Part shown: piece after piece, positions 17,733-27,889 of the stretch
Layout of the letters: each line of letters opens with the position of its first letter
Position numbering within the stretch: the first letter of the stretch is position 1
NCBI RefSeq assembly: GCF_003751505.1
Contig: NZ_RJVB01000001.1
Location: 124,001-188,000 of the forward strand
Reading direction: 5' to 3'
DNA length: 64,000 nt
Origin: Erwinia sp. JUb26
GTDB taxonomy: Bacteria; Pseudomonadota; Gammaproteobacteria; Enterobacterales; Enterobacteriaceae
The notes under the pieces: generated by a model
Seen by the model: only the letters and a program-made list of their open reading frames with translations
Database searches by the model: none
Told to the model about the DNA's origin: nothing
Program-made: the position numbers and the translations under genes

Positions 17733-18449
17733 GTGAAGCTACCGTTAGCCATTATCCAACTTGAAACGCCGCCGCTGCCGGTCAGCGAGCGGGTGGGCGA
17801 TCAGCAGCTGTGGTTCGTGCAGGCGCTGGGCCTGTCGGCCGGGGAATATATTGTTGTACGCCCGGACCTCGGCGAGGCGCTGCCCGATCCGGCGACGATT
17901 TCTGCCGCCATTCTTAGCGGTTCCTGGGCGATGGTGACCGACCACGCCGACTGGAGTGAACGCACCGCCGCCTGGGTCCGCCATCTGGTGGCGGAAAAGC
18001 TGCCGCTGCTGGGCGTTTGTTACGGGCATCAGCTGATGGCGTACGCGCTGGGCGGCAAAGTGGGCGATAATCCCAACGGCTGGGAACGCGGACTGCAGCA
18101 GTTGGAATCCGCCGCCGCGCGACATCAGGATCCGCTGCTGGCTTCGCTGCCGTCGCATTTTTCCGCCTGGCTTTCCCATCGTCAGTCGGTACTGACGCCG
18201 CCGCCGGGCGCACAGGTGCTGGCCAGCTCCGTGCTGGAGCCCTGCCAGATTATCCGCTATTCCCCGCAGGCGCTGTCGGTACAGTTCCATCCTGAATTCA
18301 CCGGTGAGATCATGACCGCCTGCCTGCATAACAGCCTGGGCGATGAGCAGGCAAACAAACTGATGCACAACCAGCCCGAGCCGGAATGGCCGCGCCAGCT
18401 GTTGCAGGACTTCTGGCAGCAGCAGCAGCCAGCAGCAAAACGCGCCTGA
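17733..18449 (+). CDS. Class I glutamine amidotransferase
   Basis: A 238-residue stand-alone GATase1 domain. The nucleophile elbow GVCYGHQL gives C96, and FHPEF near the end gives H186 and E188, completing the Cys-His-Glu triad. Such free-standing proteins (YfeJ-like, PuuD relatives) hydrolyse gamma-glutamyl amides or resemble GMP synthase amidotransferases, and many have no known substrate. AGGAG lies 7 bp before the ATG. The C-terminal 40 residues are glutamine-rich. Confidence 0.85.
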   Translation: MKLPLAIIQLETPPLPVSERVGDQQLWFVQALGLSAGEYIVVRPDLGEALPDPATISAAILSGSWAMVTDHADWSERTAAWVRHLVAEKLPLLGVCYGHQLMAYALGGKVGDNPNGWERGLQQLESAAARHQDPLLASLPSHFSAWLSHRQSVLTPPPGAQVLASSVLEPCQIIRYSPQALSVQFHPEFTGEIMTACLHNSLGDEQANKLMHNQPEPEWPRQLLQDFWQQQQPAAKRA

Positions 18450-18643
18450 CTCAGCTGTGATCGACCGGGTGGCTCTGCGTGAGCCACCTCACATCCGATC
18501 CGTAAAATCCATTTTTCCTTCCGGCTTCGTCACAGTTTCCGCTGGCGCGATCTGACATTCTCGTTTTTATCAACAATGTTAATAATTGGTTATTTCATTG
18601 TTAATAGATGCCGCCGAACGATGTGACTTTCCACAGGAGAACG

Positions 18644-20167
18644 ATGATGCGCTACGCTTATCCGGGCAGTAAAGATTCCCTGATCGTGCTTAAATCGCAG
18701 TATGGCAACTTCATCAACGGCGAGTTTGTGCCGCCGGTCAACGGTCAGTATTTTACCAATACCTCGCCGGTCAACGGATCGGATATCGGCCAGTTTCCGC
18801 GTTCTGATAAAGACGACGTGGAAAAAGCGCTGGATGCCGCCCACGCCGCCGCCGATGCCTGGGGAAAAACGTCGGTGCAGGCGCGATCTCTGACCCTGCT
18901 GAAAATCGCCGACCGGCTGGAGGAGAAGCTGGAATACCTCGCCGTCAATGAAACCTGGGACAACGGCAAGCCGGTGCGTGAAACGCTGGCCGCCGATATG
19001 CCGCTGGCGGTGGATCACTTCCGCTACTTTGCCGGCTGCCTGCGCGCGCAGGAAGGCACCGCCGCCGAGATTGATGAATTCACCGCCGCCTATCACTTCC
19101 ACGAGCCGCTGGGCGTGGTGGCGCAGATTATCCCGTGGAACTTCCCGCTGCTGATGGCGGCCTGGAAGCTGGCCCCGGCGCTGGCGGCGGGCAACTGCGT
19201 GGTGCTGAAACCGGCCGAGCAGACCCCGCTGTCCATCACGCTGTTCGCTGAGGTCATTGCCGATCTGCTGCCGAAGGGCGTGCTTAACGTGATCCACGGC
19301 TACGGCAAGGAGGCGGGTGAAGCGCTGGCCTCTAATCCGCGTATCGCCAAGGTGGCCTTTACCGGTTCCACGGCGACCGGCGGCCATATTCTGGAGCTGG
19401 CGGCGAAAAATCTGATCCCGTCTACCGTTGAGCTGGGTGGCAAATCGCCGAATATCTTCTTCGAAGACATCATGCAGGCGGAAGACTCATTTATCGAAAA
19501 GGCGGCGGAGGGCGTGGTGCTCGGCTTCCTCAATCAGGGTGAGGTCTGTACCTGTCCGTCCCGCGCGCTGGTGCAGGAGTCTATCTACGAACCCTTTATG
19601 GCGGCGGTGATGAAGCGGGTGAAAACCATCCGTCGCGGCGATCCGATGGACACCGATACCATGGTCGGCGCGCAGGCGTCGCAGCAGCAGTTCGACAAAA
19701 TTCTCTCCTATCTGGACATCGCGCAGAAAGAGGGCGCTGAAGTGCTGACCGGCGGCGGCGTGGAAAAACTGGCCGACGACCTCAACGGTGGTTATTACAT
19801 CCAGCCGACGTTGTTGAAGGGTAATAACAGCATGCGCGTGTTCCAGGAGGAGATCTTTGGGCCGGTGGTGGGCATTACCACCTTTAAGGACGAGGCCGAG
19901 GCGATTGCGATTGCCAACGACTCCATTTATGGCCTGGGGGCGGGCGTCTGGACCCGCGATATCAACCGGGCCTATCGCGTGGGCCGGGCCATTAAGGCCG
20001 GGCGAGTGTGGACCAACTGCTACCACCTCTATCCGGCGCATGCGGCGTTTGGCGGCTATAAAAAATCCGGGATTGGCCGCGAAACCCATAAAATGATGCT
20101 CGATCACTATCAGCAGACCAAAAACCTGTTGGTCAGCTACAGCGTGCAGCCGCTCGGCTTCTTCTGA
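18644..20167 (+). CDS. aldB: NAD(P)-dependent aldehyde dehydrogenase, AldB-like
   Basis: A 507-residue cytosolic aldehyde dehydrogenase oxidising acetaldehyde and related aldehydes. The NAD-binding [19 protein letters not shown], the glutamate motif [11 protein letters not shown] and the catalytic cysteine in [12 protein letters not shown] (C302) are all present. The match to E. coli AldB runs along the whole length, including the C-terminal [19 protein letters not shown]. The start is the first of two adjacent ATGs after a CAGGAG site. Upstream, an AT-rich segment holds AACAATG/CATTGTT inverted arms (18572-18578, 18596-18602). Confidence 0.92.
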   Translation: MMRYAYPGSKDSLIVLKSQYGNFINGEFVPPVNGQYFTNTSPVNGSDIGQFPRSDKDDVEKALDAAHAAADAWGKTSVQARSLTLLKIADRLEEKLEYLAVNETWDNGKPVRETLAADMPLAVDHFRYFAGCLRAQEGTAAEIDEFTAAYHFHEPLGVVAQIIPWNFPLLMAAWKLAPALAAGNCVVLKPAEQTPLSITLFAEVIADLLPKGVLNVIHGYGKEAGEALASNPRIAKVAFTGSTATGGHILELAAKNLIPSTVELGGKSPNIFFEDIMQAEDSFIEKAAEGVVLGFLNQGEVCTCPSRALVQESIYEPFMAAVMKRVKTIRRGDPMDTDTMVGAQASQQQFDKILSYLDIAQKEGAEVLTGGGVEKLADDLNGGYYIQPTLLKGNNSMRVFQEEIFGPVVGITTFKDEAEAIAIANDSIYGLGAGVWTRDINRAYRVGRAIKAGRVWTNCYHLYPAHAAFGGYKKSGIGRETHKMMLDHYQQTKNLLVSYSVQPLGFF

Positions 20168-20182
20168 TCGCCTGCATTGTCA

Positions 20183-20209
20183 AAGCCGGGATTATCCCGG
20201 CTTTTTTTT
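20183..20209 (+). terminator. Terminator after aldB
   Basis: Rho-independent terminator: 9-bp perfect stem AAGCCGGGA/TCCCGGCTT with a 3-nt loop, then eight T residues in all. Confidence 0.9.
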
Positions 20210-20327
20210 GCTGAAATCACCTGGCCGAGGGGGCCGCCATAACACTGCGATGCCGTCGCTTCGGTAGGAACGGCCCGCGCGGCGAGCCGTAGCCACGCCG
20301 ACGTGAGGGGCTGATGCAGGCGTTGGC

Positions 20328-20894
20328 TCAGCCCGCGCGGCGAGCCAGCGCGGCCAGTGCTTCCAGCTGCGCGGTCAGATGATGACGGGTGCTCTCATCG
20401 CTGACGGTGCCTTGCTCCGCGTCGATGCGGCTTCCCGCCTGGCCGATCATGATTTCCGGCTTATTAATCACGTTGGCATTGAGGAACACCAGGCTCTGGC
20501 GCAGGTGATACTGCGCACGAGCGCCGCCGATAGCGCCCGGTGACACGGTCTGGATCGCCAGCGGTTTACCCGACAGCGGGCTGTCCGGCAGGCGCGACAG
20601 CCAGTCGATGGCGTTTTTCAGCGCGCCGGGCACCGAATAGTTATATTCCGGCGTAACGATAATCACCCCGTCTGCGTCAGCAATCGCGGCACCCATAGCC
20701 AGTACCGCTTCCGGGAAACCTTCCGCCTGAATATCGGCATCGTAATGGGGGAAGTCGGCCACGGAGCCCAGCGGGCTGATTTCCACGCCGGCAGGCGCCA
20801 GTGCGGGCAGGCTGTGAGCTACGATGGCGTTCAGCGAGGCCTTGCGCAGGCTGCCGAGCAGAGTCACGAATTTTAGCGGACGAATGTCAGACAT
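20328..20894 (-). CDS. chrR: NAD(P)H-dependent FMN quinone reductase ChrR/YieF
   Basis: A 188-residue flavodoxin-fold flavoprotein. The FMN phosphate loop is VTLLGSLRKASLNAIVA, and the conserved TPEYNYSVPGALKNAIDWLSRL sits around residues 80-100. E. coli ChrR/YieF reduces quinones and chromate by two-electron transfer and protects from oxidative stress. It is divergent from hemB across 255 bp. The alternative name is YieF-family NADPH-dependent FMN reductase. Confidence 0.9.
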   Translation of the reverse strand: MSDIRPLKFVTLLGSLRKASLNAIVAHSLPALAPAGVEISPLGSVADFPHYDADIQAEGFPEAVLAMGAAIADADGVIIVTPEYNYSVPGALKNAIDWLSRLPDSPLSGKPLAIQTVSPGAIGGARAQYHLRQSLVFLNANVINKPEIMIGQAGSRIDAEQGTVSDESTRHHLTAQLEALAALARRAG

Positions 20895-21149
20895 AGTTGA
20901 TTCCCTTTGATGTTCAGAATGAAAGTCAAAACGGCAGGAGCCGAAGCAGAATACCAGCCTCTGTGAAGGGAAGGGGAAAATAATGTGAAATTTCTGTAGC
21001 TAACAAAGCACTCTGTGCCGTTGAGGCGCAGGTAATTTCCACAAATATTGTCATCTGCCGCCCGGAGGTATAGTGTTAGCGCACTATTCACTTTTATCAT
21101 CACCGCCGCGTGATTTTGCCGGTGACTGAGTCGTTAAACCGAGGTTGTT

Positions 21150-22127
21150 TTGTCCACAAATTCGCTCATCCAGCGTCCAAGACGCTTACGCCAGTCCGCT
21201 TCCCTCCGCTCCCTGTTCCAGGAATCCAGCCTCAGCCTGAACGATCTGGCGCTGCCGATCTTCGTTGAAGAAGAGCTGGATGACTACAAGCCCATTACCG
21301 CGATGCCGGGCGTGATGCGTATTCCTGAAAAGCGCCTGGCGTATGAGATCGAGCGAATTGCTAAAGCCGGCGTGCGTTCGGTGATGACCTTTGGTATTTC
21401 CCATCATACCGACGCCACCGGCAGCGATACCTGGAATGAGAACGGCCTGGTCGCGCGCATGTCGCGTATCTGCAAAGACACGGTACCGGAGATGATTGTG
21501 ATGTCCGATACCTGCTTCTGTGAATATACCAGCCACGGCCACTGCGGCGTGCTGCACGACCACGGCGTGGATAACGACGCGACGCTGATTAACCTCGGCA
21601 AGCAGGCGGTCGTGGCCGCGCAGGCCGGTGCCGACTTTATCGCCCCTTCGGCGGCGATGGACGGCCAGGTTGCCGCGATCCGCGCCGCGCTGGATGCCGC
21701 CGGTTTCACCGACACGGCCATCATGTCTTACTCCACTAAATTCGCCTCGTCCTTCTACGGCCCGTTCCGTGAAGCGGCCGGAACCTCGCTGAAGGGCGAT
21801 CGTAAAACCTATCAGATGAACCCGATGAACCGCCGTGAAGCGATCCGCGAGTCGCTGATCGATGAAGCCGAAGGTGCCGACGCGCTGATGGTCAAACCGG
21901 CGGGTGCCTATCTGGATATTCTGCGCGACGTGCGCGAGAACAGCCGCCTGCCGCTGGCCGCCTACCAGGTGAGCGGTGAATACGCGATGATTAAGTTTGC
22001 CGCGCAGGCCGGAGCCATCAGTGAAACCGACGTGGTGCTGGAAAGTCTGGGCGCGATTAAACGTGCGGGTGCGGATATTATCTTCAGCTACTTCGCGCTG
22101 GATCTGGCGGAAAGAAAACTGCTGTAA
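21150..22127 (+). CDS. hemB: Delta-aminolevulinic acid dehydratase (porphobilinogen synthase)
   Basis: A 325-residue enzyme that condenses two 5-aminolevulinate molecules to porphobilinogen in haem synthesis. The zinc-binding cysteines are C122, C124 and C132 in [14 protein letters not shown]. The Schiff-base lysines lie in [10 protein letters not shown] and [11 protein letters not shown]. It begins with TTG, preceded by GAGG; no in-frame ATG fits the family N-terminus, which begins about LIQRPRRLR. The intergenic region to chrR contains a small inverted repeat ATAGTG/CACTAT (21070-21087). Confidence 0.96.
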   Translation: MSTNSLIQRPRRLRQSASLRSLFQESSLSLNDLALPIFVEEELDDYKPITAMPGVMRIPEKRLAYEIERIAKAGVRSVMTFGISHHTDATGSDTWNENGLVARMSRICKDTVPEMIVMSDTCFCEYTSHGHCGVLHDHGVDNDATLINLGKQAVVAAQAGADFIAPSAAMDGQVAAIRAALDAAGFTDTAIMSYSTKFASSFYGPFREAAGTSLKGDRKTYQMNPMNRREAIRESLIDEAEGADALMVKPAGAYLDILRDVRENSRLPLAAYQVSGEYAMIKFAAQAGAISETDVVLESLGAIKRAGADIIFSYFALDLAERKLL

Positions 22128-22147
22128 TCGCTGTCATCGTGCTGACG

Positions 22148-22178
22148 GGCGGACCTCACGGGTCCGCCTGTTTGTTTA
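22148..22178 (+). terminator. Terminator after hemB
   Basis: Stem GGCGGACC/GGTCCGCC (22148-22155, 22161-22168) with a 5-nt loop followed by TGTTTGTTT. Confidence 0.8.
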
Positions 22179-22248
22179 CGGGCTGGCGTTCATTGCTTTA
22201 TGTATATTCAGCTTCCTGCTCCTGCTCCTGCTCTGCCCGCTCACGCGG

Positions 22249-22551
22249 TTATCCCTTCACCACCACCTCAGAAATAAACTTCACCGATGTCACGTTGGTA
22301 AAGTTCGCCACGTCGGCGGTAAATTCTTCCGCGTGCGGGGTCATTACCTGCTGAAACACCTCGAGGCTTGCACAGTAAATATGGCAGGCGGCGATAAACG
22401 GCGCGTCTTCAGCTAAAGGTTTATCGATCTCATAAGAGAGGCAGGCGTCACCCATCCGCGTTTTAATCAGCGGCAGATGCACATCGCGGTAATAGTCATG
22501 GTCAAAGTGGGCGTCGCTGCGGTTGGGGTAAAGCACGCTGAATTTAATCAC
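22249..22551 (-). CDS. EthD-family ferredoxin-like small protein
   Basis: A 100-residue alpha/beta barrel dimer-type protein. The N-terminus MIKFSVLYPNRSDAHFDHDYYRDVHLPLI is the EthD signature, with the HxxY...H pattern. EthD-like proteins occur with oxidative degradation pathways, but here the gene is alone between hemB and otsB and no partner is evident. The role is unknown; a single intact frame and the family length support a real gene. Confidence 0.85.
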   Translation of the reverse strand: MIKFSVLYPNRSDAHFDHDYYRDVHLPLIKTRMGDACLSYEIDKPLAEDAPFIAACHIYCASLEVFQQVMTPHAEEFTADVANFTNVTSVKFISEVVVKG

Positions 22552-22717
22552 CGGGAAATCCTCTGGTTTACGGAATAAGTATTATCTGAACGAAATGAGT
22601 ATACCCGTTGCGAACGCGGGCGGATTAGCGGGATGAGTCCTGGTCGATCCGTCCGTTGTTATTCCTGACGCGAAGCCACTGATTTATCACTAAACCTGGC
22701 GGCCTCCCGATCCCTGA

Positions 22718-22724
22718 CTATACT
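22718..22724 (+). promoter_or_regulatory. Possible sigma-S -10 element for otsBA
   Basis: CTATACT matches the sigma-S extended -10 consensus and sits about 200 bp before otsB with no clear -35 box. otsBA is sigma-S dependent in E. coli. The distance leaves a long leader, so this is tentative. Confidence 0.4.
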
Positions 22725-22931
22725 GAATGCTGACGTTATGCGCATTGAGGGGCGTCGGGGATGAGGGTAGTACTCCATCGCACAGAGTCTGATTTTCTTC
22801 AGGGAGAGAAACATCGTAGTCGAGCATTACCCCCATTCAGACCGTTTTATCCTGCCCGGCGACCGCTATTTCACCGAATTTTTCCTCTCATATGCGCGGG
22901 AGGGTTTCCTATGTCTCATCAGGAGGAATGT

Positions 22932-23714
22932 GTGAGAAAAACAGAATTCGTTCCCCCACTGGAACCGGCACGTTATGCATTTTTTTTTGATGTCGATGGC
23001 ACGCTGGCGGCGATTAAATCTCGCCCCGAGGACGTCAGTATTCCGGCGGAAGTGCGCGACAACCTGGCGCGGCTCGCCGCCCACAGTGAGGGCGCATTAG
23101 CGCTGATTTCAGGGCGACCCATGCGTGAGCTGGATCTGCTGGTGGAGCCGCTTTCACTGGTGCTGGCGGGCGTACACGGTGCCGAACGGCGCGACGGCCA
23201 GGGGAACATTGATCGTATTGCCTTATCCCCTGAAACGGTGCGTTCGCTGACCGCCGAGCTGGAACCGGCCATCGCCGCGCTGCCCGGCACCCAGCTGGAG
23301 AGCAAAGGTATGGCGTTTGCACTGCACTACAGGCGTGCGCCGCAGCATCAGCAGGCGATTCAACAGCTGGCGGATGGGCTGGTTGCCCGCTTTCCCGAAC
23401 TGGTTCAGCAGCCGGGGAAATGCGTGATTGAGCTGAAGCCTGATGGCGTCAGCAAAGGCGCGGCGATTAACCACTTTATGAAACAGCCGCCGTTCTCAGG
23501 ACGCATCCCGGTTTTTGTCGGGGATGATTTGACCGATGAGGCCGGATTTAAGGTTGTTAACGCAATGGAGGGCGTTTCCGTGAAGGTGGGTGCAGGCACC
23601 AGCGAAGCACGCGGCTATTTGCCGGACGTGCCTGCGGTGTGGCACTGGCTGGAACTCACAAGATTAAAATTAGATCAGGGCGCGCAGGCGTCGGTAAGGA
23701 GTAAAACGTTATGA
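22932..23714 (+). CDS. otsB: Trehalose-6-phosphate phosphatase
   Basis: A 260-residue HAD-superfamily phosphatase that removes phosphate from trehalose-6-phosphate, the second step of trehalose synthesis. Motif I is FFFDVDGTLA near residue 18, motif II ALISGRPM, and the late GDDLTDEAGF is motif III/IV. I chose the GTG at 22932 because AGGAGG is 5 nt upstream; the in-frame ATG at 22911 also has a GGAGG and is a fair alternative. The stop overlaps otsA by 4 bp (ATGA), so the two enzymes are translationally coupled. The product is used in osmotic and desiccation tolerance. Confidence 0.94.
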   Translation: MRKTEFVPPLEPARYAFFFDVDGTLAAIKSRPEDVSIPAEVRDNLARLAAHSEGALALISGRPMRELDLLVEPLSLVLAGVHGAERRDGQGNIDRIALSPETVRSLTAELEPAIAALPGTQLESKGMAFALHYRRAPQHQQAIQQLADGLVARFPELVQQPGKCVIELKPDGVSKGAAINHFMKQPPFSGRIPVFVGDDLTDEAGFKVVNAMEGVSVKVGAGTSEARGYLPDVPAVWHWLELTRLKLDQGAQASVRSKTL

Positions 23715-25141
23715 GTCGTTTAGTGGTCGTATCGAATCGAATTGCGGTTCCCGATGGCAGCAAGGTCAGCGCCGGTGGCCTAACGGTGGGCATCGTTGAT
23801 GCACTGAAAAGCACCGGCGGCGTCTGGTACGGATGGAACGGTAACATTAACGAAATCGGTGAAGAGGATGATGAACTGTCGATGCTGGAACAGGACGGCA
23901 TCACCTACGCATCTTTTGGTCTGAATCAAAATGATTACGATCTCTACTATCTGCAGTTTTCCAATGCGGTGCTGTGGCCCGCTTTCCACTATCGTCTTGA
24001 TCTGGTGAATTTCCAGCGCGAAGCCTGGGAAGGCTATAGCCGGGTCAATAAGCAGCTGGCGCAGCGACTGCTGCCGTTGCTCAAGCCGGACGACGTGCTG
24101 TGGATCCATGACTATCATCTGCTGCCGTTTGCCGCCGAACTGCGTGAACTGGGCGTCACCAACCGCATTGGTTTCTTCCTGCACATTCCGTTTCCGACGC
24201 CGGAAATCTTCAACGCGCTGCCGCCGCATGCCGCGCTGTTAGAAATGATGTGTGACTACGATCTGCTGGGCTTCCAGACCGAAAGCGACCGCATTGCCTT
24301 CCTGGAGTGTGTTTCGCTGCTGACGGCGCTGCAAACCGACGGGAAACAGCATCGTGCCTTCGGCAATCGCTTTTCTACCGAGGTGTATCCGATAGGGATT
24401 GAGCCGGACAGTATTAAAGAGATGGCTGAAGGCCCGCTGCCGCCGAAAATGGTGGCGATGAAGAAAGATCTCGGCGATGCGCAGAACATTATTGCCTGCG
24501 AGCGGCTGGATTATTCCAAAGGGCTGCCGGAACGCTTCCTCGCCTATGAAGCGCTGCTGGAAAACTTCCCGCAGCACCGCGGGAAAATCCGCTACTCGCA
24601 GATCGCCCCGACGTCACGCGGCGATGTGCAGGCCTATCAGGATATCCGCCACCAGCTGGAAACCGAGGCGGGGCGGATCAACGGCAAATACGGCACTCTC
24701 GGCTGGACGCCGCTTTACTACCTGAATCAGCACTTTGACCGGCGTTTACTGATGAAAATTTTCCGCCTGACCGATATCGGGCTGGTGACGCCGCTGCGTG
24801 ACGGGATGAATCTGGTGGCAAAAGAGTACGTTGCCGCTCAGGATCCGGACGATCCCGGCGTGCTGGTGCTGTCGCGCTTCGCCGGGGCGGCGAACGAACT
24901 AACGTCGGCGCTGATCGTCAATCCGTACGATCGTGATGAGGTCGCGGCAGCGCTGGATCGCGCCCTGACTATGTCACGCACCGAACGTATTTCGCGCTAC
25001 AACGATATGATGGCGGTGCTGCGGCAGAATGATATTACTCACTGGCGTAAGAGCTATCTGCAGGATCTGCTGGCGCTGAAACCGCGCAGCGAGCGGGAGA
25101 GCGAAGAAAAGAAGGTCGTGAGCTTCACCCGACTGGCCTGA
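23711..25141 (+). CDS. otsA: Trehalose-6-phosphate synthase
   Basis: A 476-residue GT20 glycosyltransferase making trehalose-6-phosphate from UDP-glucose and glucose-6-phosphate. The N-terminal loop VVVSNRIAVP and the GGLTVGI glycine pair bind UDP-glucose. WIHDYHLLPFAAELR, RLDYSKGLPERFLAYE and PLRDGMNLVAKEYVA are the family blocks. It overlaps otsB by 4 bp. A strong bidirectional terminator separates it from the convergent argS. Confidence 0.96.
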   Translation: MSRLVVVSNRIAVPDGSKVSAGGLTVGIVDALKSTGGVWYGWNGNINEIGEEDDELSMLEQDGITYASFGLNQNDYDLYYLQFSNAVLWPAFHYRLDLVNFQREAWEGYSRVNKQLAQRLLPLLKPDDVLWIHDYHLLPFAAELRELGVTNRIGFFLHIPFPTPEIFNALPPHAALLEMMCDYDLLGFQTESDRIAFLECVSLLTALQTDGKQHRAFGNRFSTEVYPIGIEPDSIKEMAEGPLPPKMVAMKKDLGDAQNIIACERLDYSKGLPERFLAYEALLENFPQHRGKIRYSQIAPTSRGDVQAYQDIRHQLETEAGRINGKYGTLGWTPLYYLNQHFDRRLLMKIFRLTDIGLVTPLRDGMNLVAKEYVAAQDPDDPGVLVLSRFAGAANELTSALIVNPYDRDEVAAALDRALTMSRTERISRYNDMMAVLRQNDITHWRKSYLQDLLALKPRSERESEEKKVVSFTRLA

Positions 25142-25152
25142 TCGAGAAGCAA

Positions 25153-25191
25153 TAAAAAACCCCAGCCGAATCCACCCGGCTGGGGTTTTTT
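25153..25191. terminator. Bidirectional terminator between otsA and argS
   Basis: Stem CCCCAGCC/GGCTGGGG (25160-25167, 25178-25185) flanked by A-run on the left and T-run on the right, so it can end both convergent transcripts. Confidence 0.9.
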
Positions 25192-25236
25192 ACGTCAGGG
25201 CAGCAGGCGCGCAACCGGCCTGCTGCCGCGCCGACA

Positions 25237-26967
25237 TTACATGCGCTCGACGGTTTCAATACCCAGCGTATCCAGACCCTGCTTCAGCGTTTTCGCGGTC
25301 AGCAGCGCCAGGCGCAGACGGCTCTGTTTGGTCGCTTCATCGTCCGCGCTGAGGATCGGGCAGTGCTCGTAGAAGCCGGAGAACAGACCGGCCAGATCGT
25401 ACAGATAGGCACACATCACGTGCGGCGTTCCGTCGCGGGCCACCTGGGTGATGGTTTCTTCGAACTGCAGCAGGCGCACGGCCAGCGCGGCTTCACGATC
25501 TTCAGCGATCCGCGTGGTACCGCTAATGCCGTTCTCATCGATGCCCGCTTTACGAAACACCGACAGCACGCGGGTATAGGCGTACTGCATATACGGCGCG
25601 GTGTTACCTTCAAACGCCAGCATATTGTCCCAGTCGAAGATGTAGTCGGTGGTGCGGCTTTTAGACAGATCGGCGTATTTAACCGCGCCGATACCGACAA
25701 TGTTCGCCAGCTTGTTCAGCTCATCGGCGGGCATATCCGGGTTCTTTTCCGCGACCAGTTTAGTGGCGCGATCCACCGCTTCATCCAGCAGATCGGACAG
25801 CTTGATGGTGCCGCCCGCGCGGGTTTTAAACGGCTTACCGTCTTTACCCAGCATCATGCCGAACATATGGTGTTCCAGCGGCACGGAATCCGGCACGTAG
25901 CCCGCTTTACGCACGATGGTCCAGGCCTGCATCAGGTGCTGATGCTGGCGCGAGTCGATGTAGTACAGCACGCGATCGGCATGCAGGGTTTCATAGCGGT
26001 ATTTGGCGCAGGCGATATCGGTGGTGGTGTACAGGTAGCCGCCATCCTTTTTCTGGATGATCACGCCCATCGGTTCGCCTTCCTTGTTTTTATACTCATC
26101 AAGGAACACGACCGTCGCGCCTTCACTCTCGACCGCCATGCCTTTGGCCTTCAGATCGGCCACGATACCCGGCAGCATCGCGTTATACAGGCTTTCACCC
26201 ATCACATCTTTACGCGTCAGAGTCACGTTCATGCGGTCGTAAATCAGCTGGTTTTGCGACATGGTGATATCAACCAGTTTTTTCCACATGGCGCGGCAGT
26301 TCTCGTCGCCACCCTGTAGTTTTACCACGTAGCCGCGGGCGCGCTCGGCAAAGACCGGATCTTCGTCGTAGGTCCGCTTAGCTTCACGGTAGAAGGCTTC
26401 CAGATCGGCCAGCGCGATATCATCGTGATGCTCGTTCTGCTGCTTTTCCAGGAAGGCAATCAGCATGCCGAACTGCGTGCCCCAGTCGCCAACGTGGTTA
26501 GCGCGAATGACGTTGTGGCCAAGGAATTCCAGCGTGCGTACCGCAGCGTCACCGATGATGGTGGAACGCACGTGACCCACGTGCATCTCTTTTGCCACGT
26601 TCGGCGCGGAGTAGTCGATAACGATAGTCTGCGGCTTAACGGGCGTCACGCCAAGCTTTGGCGCCGCCAGCACGCTGTCGATCTGCTCAGCCAGCCAGGC
26701 GGGCTCAAGGAAGATATTGATAAAGCCCGGTCCGGCGATCTCAATCTTGCGGGCAATGCCGTTCAGATCCAGCTGTTCCAGCACCTTTTCTGCCAGTTGT
26801 CGTGGCGGCATGCCCAGTGATTTCGCCACGGCCATCATGCCGTTTGCCTGATAATCACCAAACTGCACTTTGGCAGACTGACGCACCTGAGGCTCGCAGT
26901 CCGCTGGAGCACCCACTGCGATCATCGCCTGACTGACTTTTTCTGAGAGAAGGGCCTGAATATTCAC
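25237..26967 (-). CDS. argS: Arginyl-tRNA synthetase
   Basis: A 576-residue class I aminoacyl-tRNA synthetase charging tRNA-Arg. The family block [20 protein letters not shown] carries the HIGH-type signature (HVGH). The C-terminal DALR anticodon-binding domain ends in LGIETVERM. The start is a GTG giving [11 protein letters not shown], preceded by AAGGTAA. It lies beside yecM as in E. coli, and the length matches the E. coli enzyme closely. Confidence 0.96.
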   Translation of the reverse strand: MNIQALLSEKVSQAMIAVGAPADCEPQVRQSAKVQFGDYQANGMMAVAKSLGMPPRQLAEKVLEQLDLNGIARKIEIAGPGFINIFLEPAWLAEQIDSVLAAPKLGVTPVKPQTIVIDYSAPNVAKEMHVGHVRSTIIGDAAVRTLEFLGHNVIRANHVGDWGTQFGMLIAFLEKQQNEHHDDIALADLEAFYREAKRTYDEDPVFAERARGYVVKLQGGDENCRAMWKKLVDITMSQNQLIYDRMNVTLTRKDVMGESLYNAMLPGIVADLKAKGMAVESEGATVVFLDEYKNKEGEPMGVIIQKKDGGYLYTTTDIACAKYRYETLHADRVLYYIDSRQHQHLMQAWTIVRKAGYVPDSVPLEHHMFGMMLGKDGKPFKTRAGGTIKLSDLLDEAVDRATKLVAEKNPDMPADELNKLANIVGIGAVKYADLSKSRTTDYIFDWDNMLAFEGNTAPYMQYAYTRVLSVFRKAGIDENGISGTTRIAEDREAALAVRLLQFEETITQVARDGTPHVMCAYLYDLAGLFSGFYEHCPILSADDEATKQSRLRLALLTAKTLKQGLDTLGIETVERM

Positions 26968-27242
26968 CGAGTTACCTTAATTATGCTGAAGACGCCCGCA
27001 CGCAAAGGGGCGGGCCGCGTTCGCGAGGCCGCCAGCGGGGGAAACGCACCCGCAGCCTGCACCGCTAAAAAAACAAGGGGAGAAGTATACTGCATTTAGC
27101 GCGCGTTTTTCCAGGAACCTTAACGCGATGACGGGGGTAAGCTTTTGCCGTCATTTCGGGTAACATACGCGCCATGACAGAAAGCAGGTTCCGCGCCAGA
27201 TGCCGTCACGGCGAGGGCGGAGCCGTACCCAGGGATTTTCAG

Positions 27243-27812
27243 ATGACCGATATCACTACTCAGCCTGAACTGCAGGATTTAAGCGCGGATTTGGCGCGTT
27301 TCGTCAACGACCTCAACCATCTGGCCGGGCGTCTTGGCCTGGATCTGACCGGGCTGGAGGCCGATCACATTGCGGTCCGCTGCCATCAGAACACCACCGC
27401 CGAGCGCTGGAAGCAGGGGCTTTTGCAGTGCGGCACGCTGTTCTCAGAGAAGCAGATTGCCGACAGGCCGATTGCGCTGTTTGAACTGCAAACGCCGCTG
27501 AGCGTGGGTCCGTGGCAGATTAGCGTGGTAGAACTGCCGTGGCCCGGGGCAAAACTGTATCGCCACGAGGGCTGGGAGCACGTTGAGATTGTGCTGCGCG
27601 GCGATGAGGCACAGTTGGGGTCACGCGCGCTGGCGCTGATGGCGGATGAAGGGCTGATTCAGCAGGGCATTTCGGTAAAAAGCAGCGCGCCAAAGGGGGA
27701 GGGCGAACGCCTGCCGAATCCGACACTGGCGGTGACCGACGGCAAGGTGACGATCAAGTTCCATCCGTGGAGCCTGAAGGAGGTCGTCGCCAGTGAAACC
27801 GGCGAGGGCTGA
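27243..27812 (+). CDS. yecM: YecM-family VOC metalloprotein
   Basis: A 189-residue cytosolic protein of the vicinal-oxygen-chelate fold. ADHIAVRCHQNTTAERW and, further on, GWEHVEIVL and TIKFHPWSLKEIV-like segments match E. coli YecM and hold the likely metal ligands. The function is unknown; an isomerase or oxygenase-like role has been proposed from the fold. I took the ATG at 27243 because similarity begins there; upstream codons in the open frame are unsupported. It sits between argS and malY, replacing the direct yecM-cutC adjacency of E. coli. Confidence 0.9.
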   Translation: MTDITTQPELQDLSADLARFVNDLNHLAGRLGLDLTGLEADHIAVRCHQNTTAERWKQGLLQCGTLFSEKQIADRPIALFELQTPLSVGPWQISVVELPWPGAKLYRHEGWEHVEIVLRGDEAQLGSRALALMADEGLIQQGISVKSSAPKGEGERLPNPTLAVTDGKVTIKFHPWSLKEVVASETGEG

Positions 27813-27889
27813 TGAGCGGGCCGGGCCGGAGTCAACGCCGCAATCAATAGCCAGCAGTGTCAATCGGCCTGCTGCGGTGGCGTTTTCAA

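Noticed and set aside
18572..18602. Inverted arms AACAATG/CATTGTT upstream of aldB as an operator
   Set aside because: Arms are short and AT-rich with a 17-bp loop; chance occurrence in this AT-rich segment is likely.
20272..20350. Two copies of GCCCGCGCGGCGAGCC close together between aldB and chrR
   Set aside because: One copy is inside the chrR coding end (ARRAG codons). Only two GC-rich copies are present, so I do not claim a repeat family.
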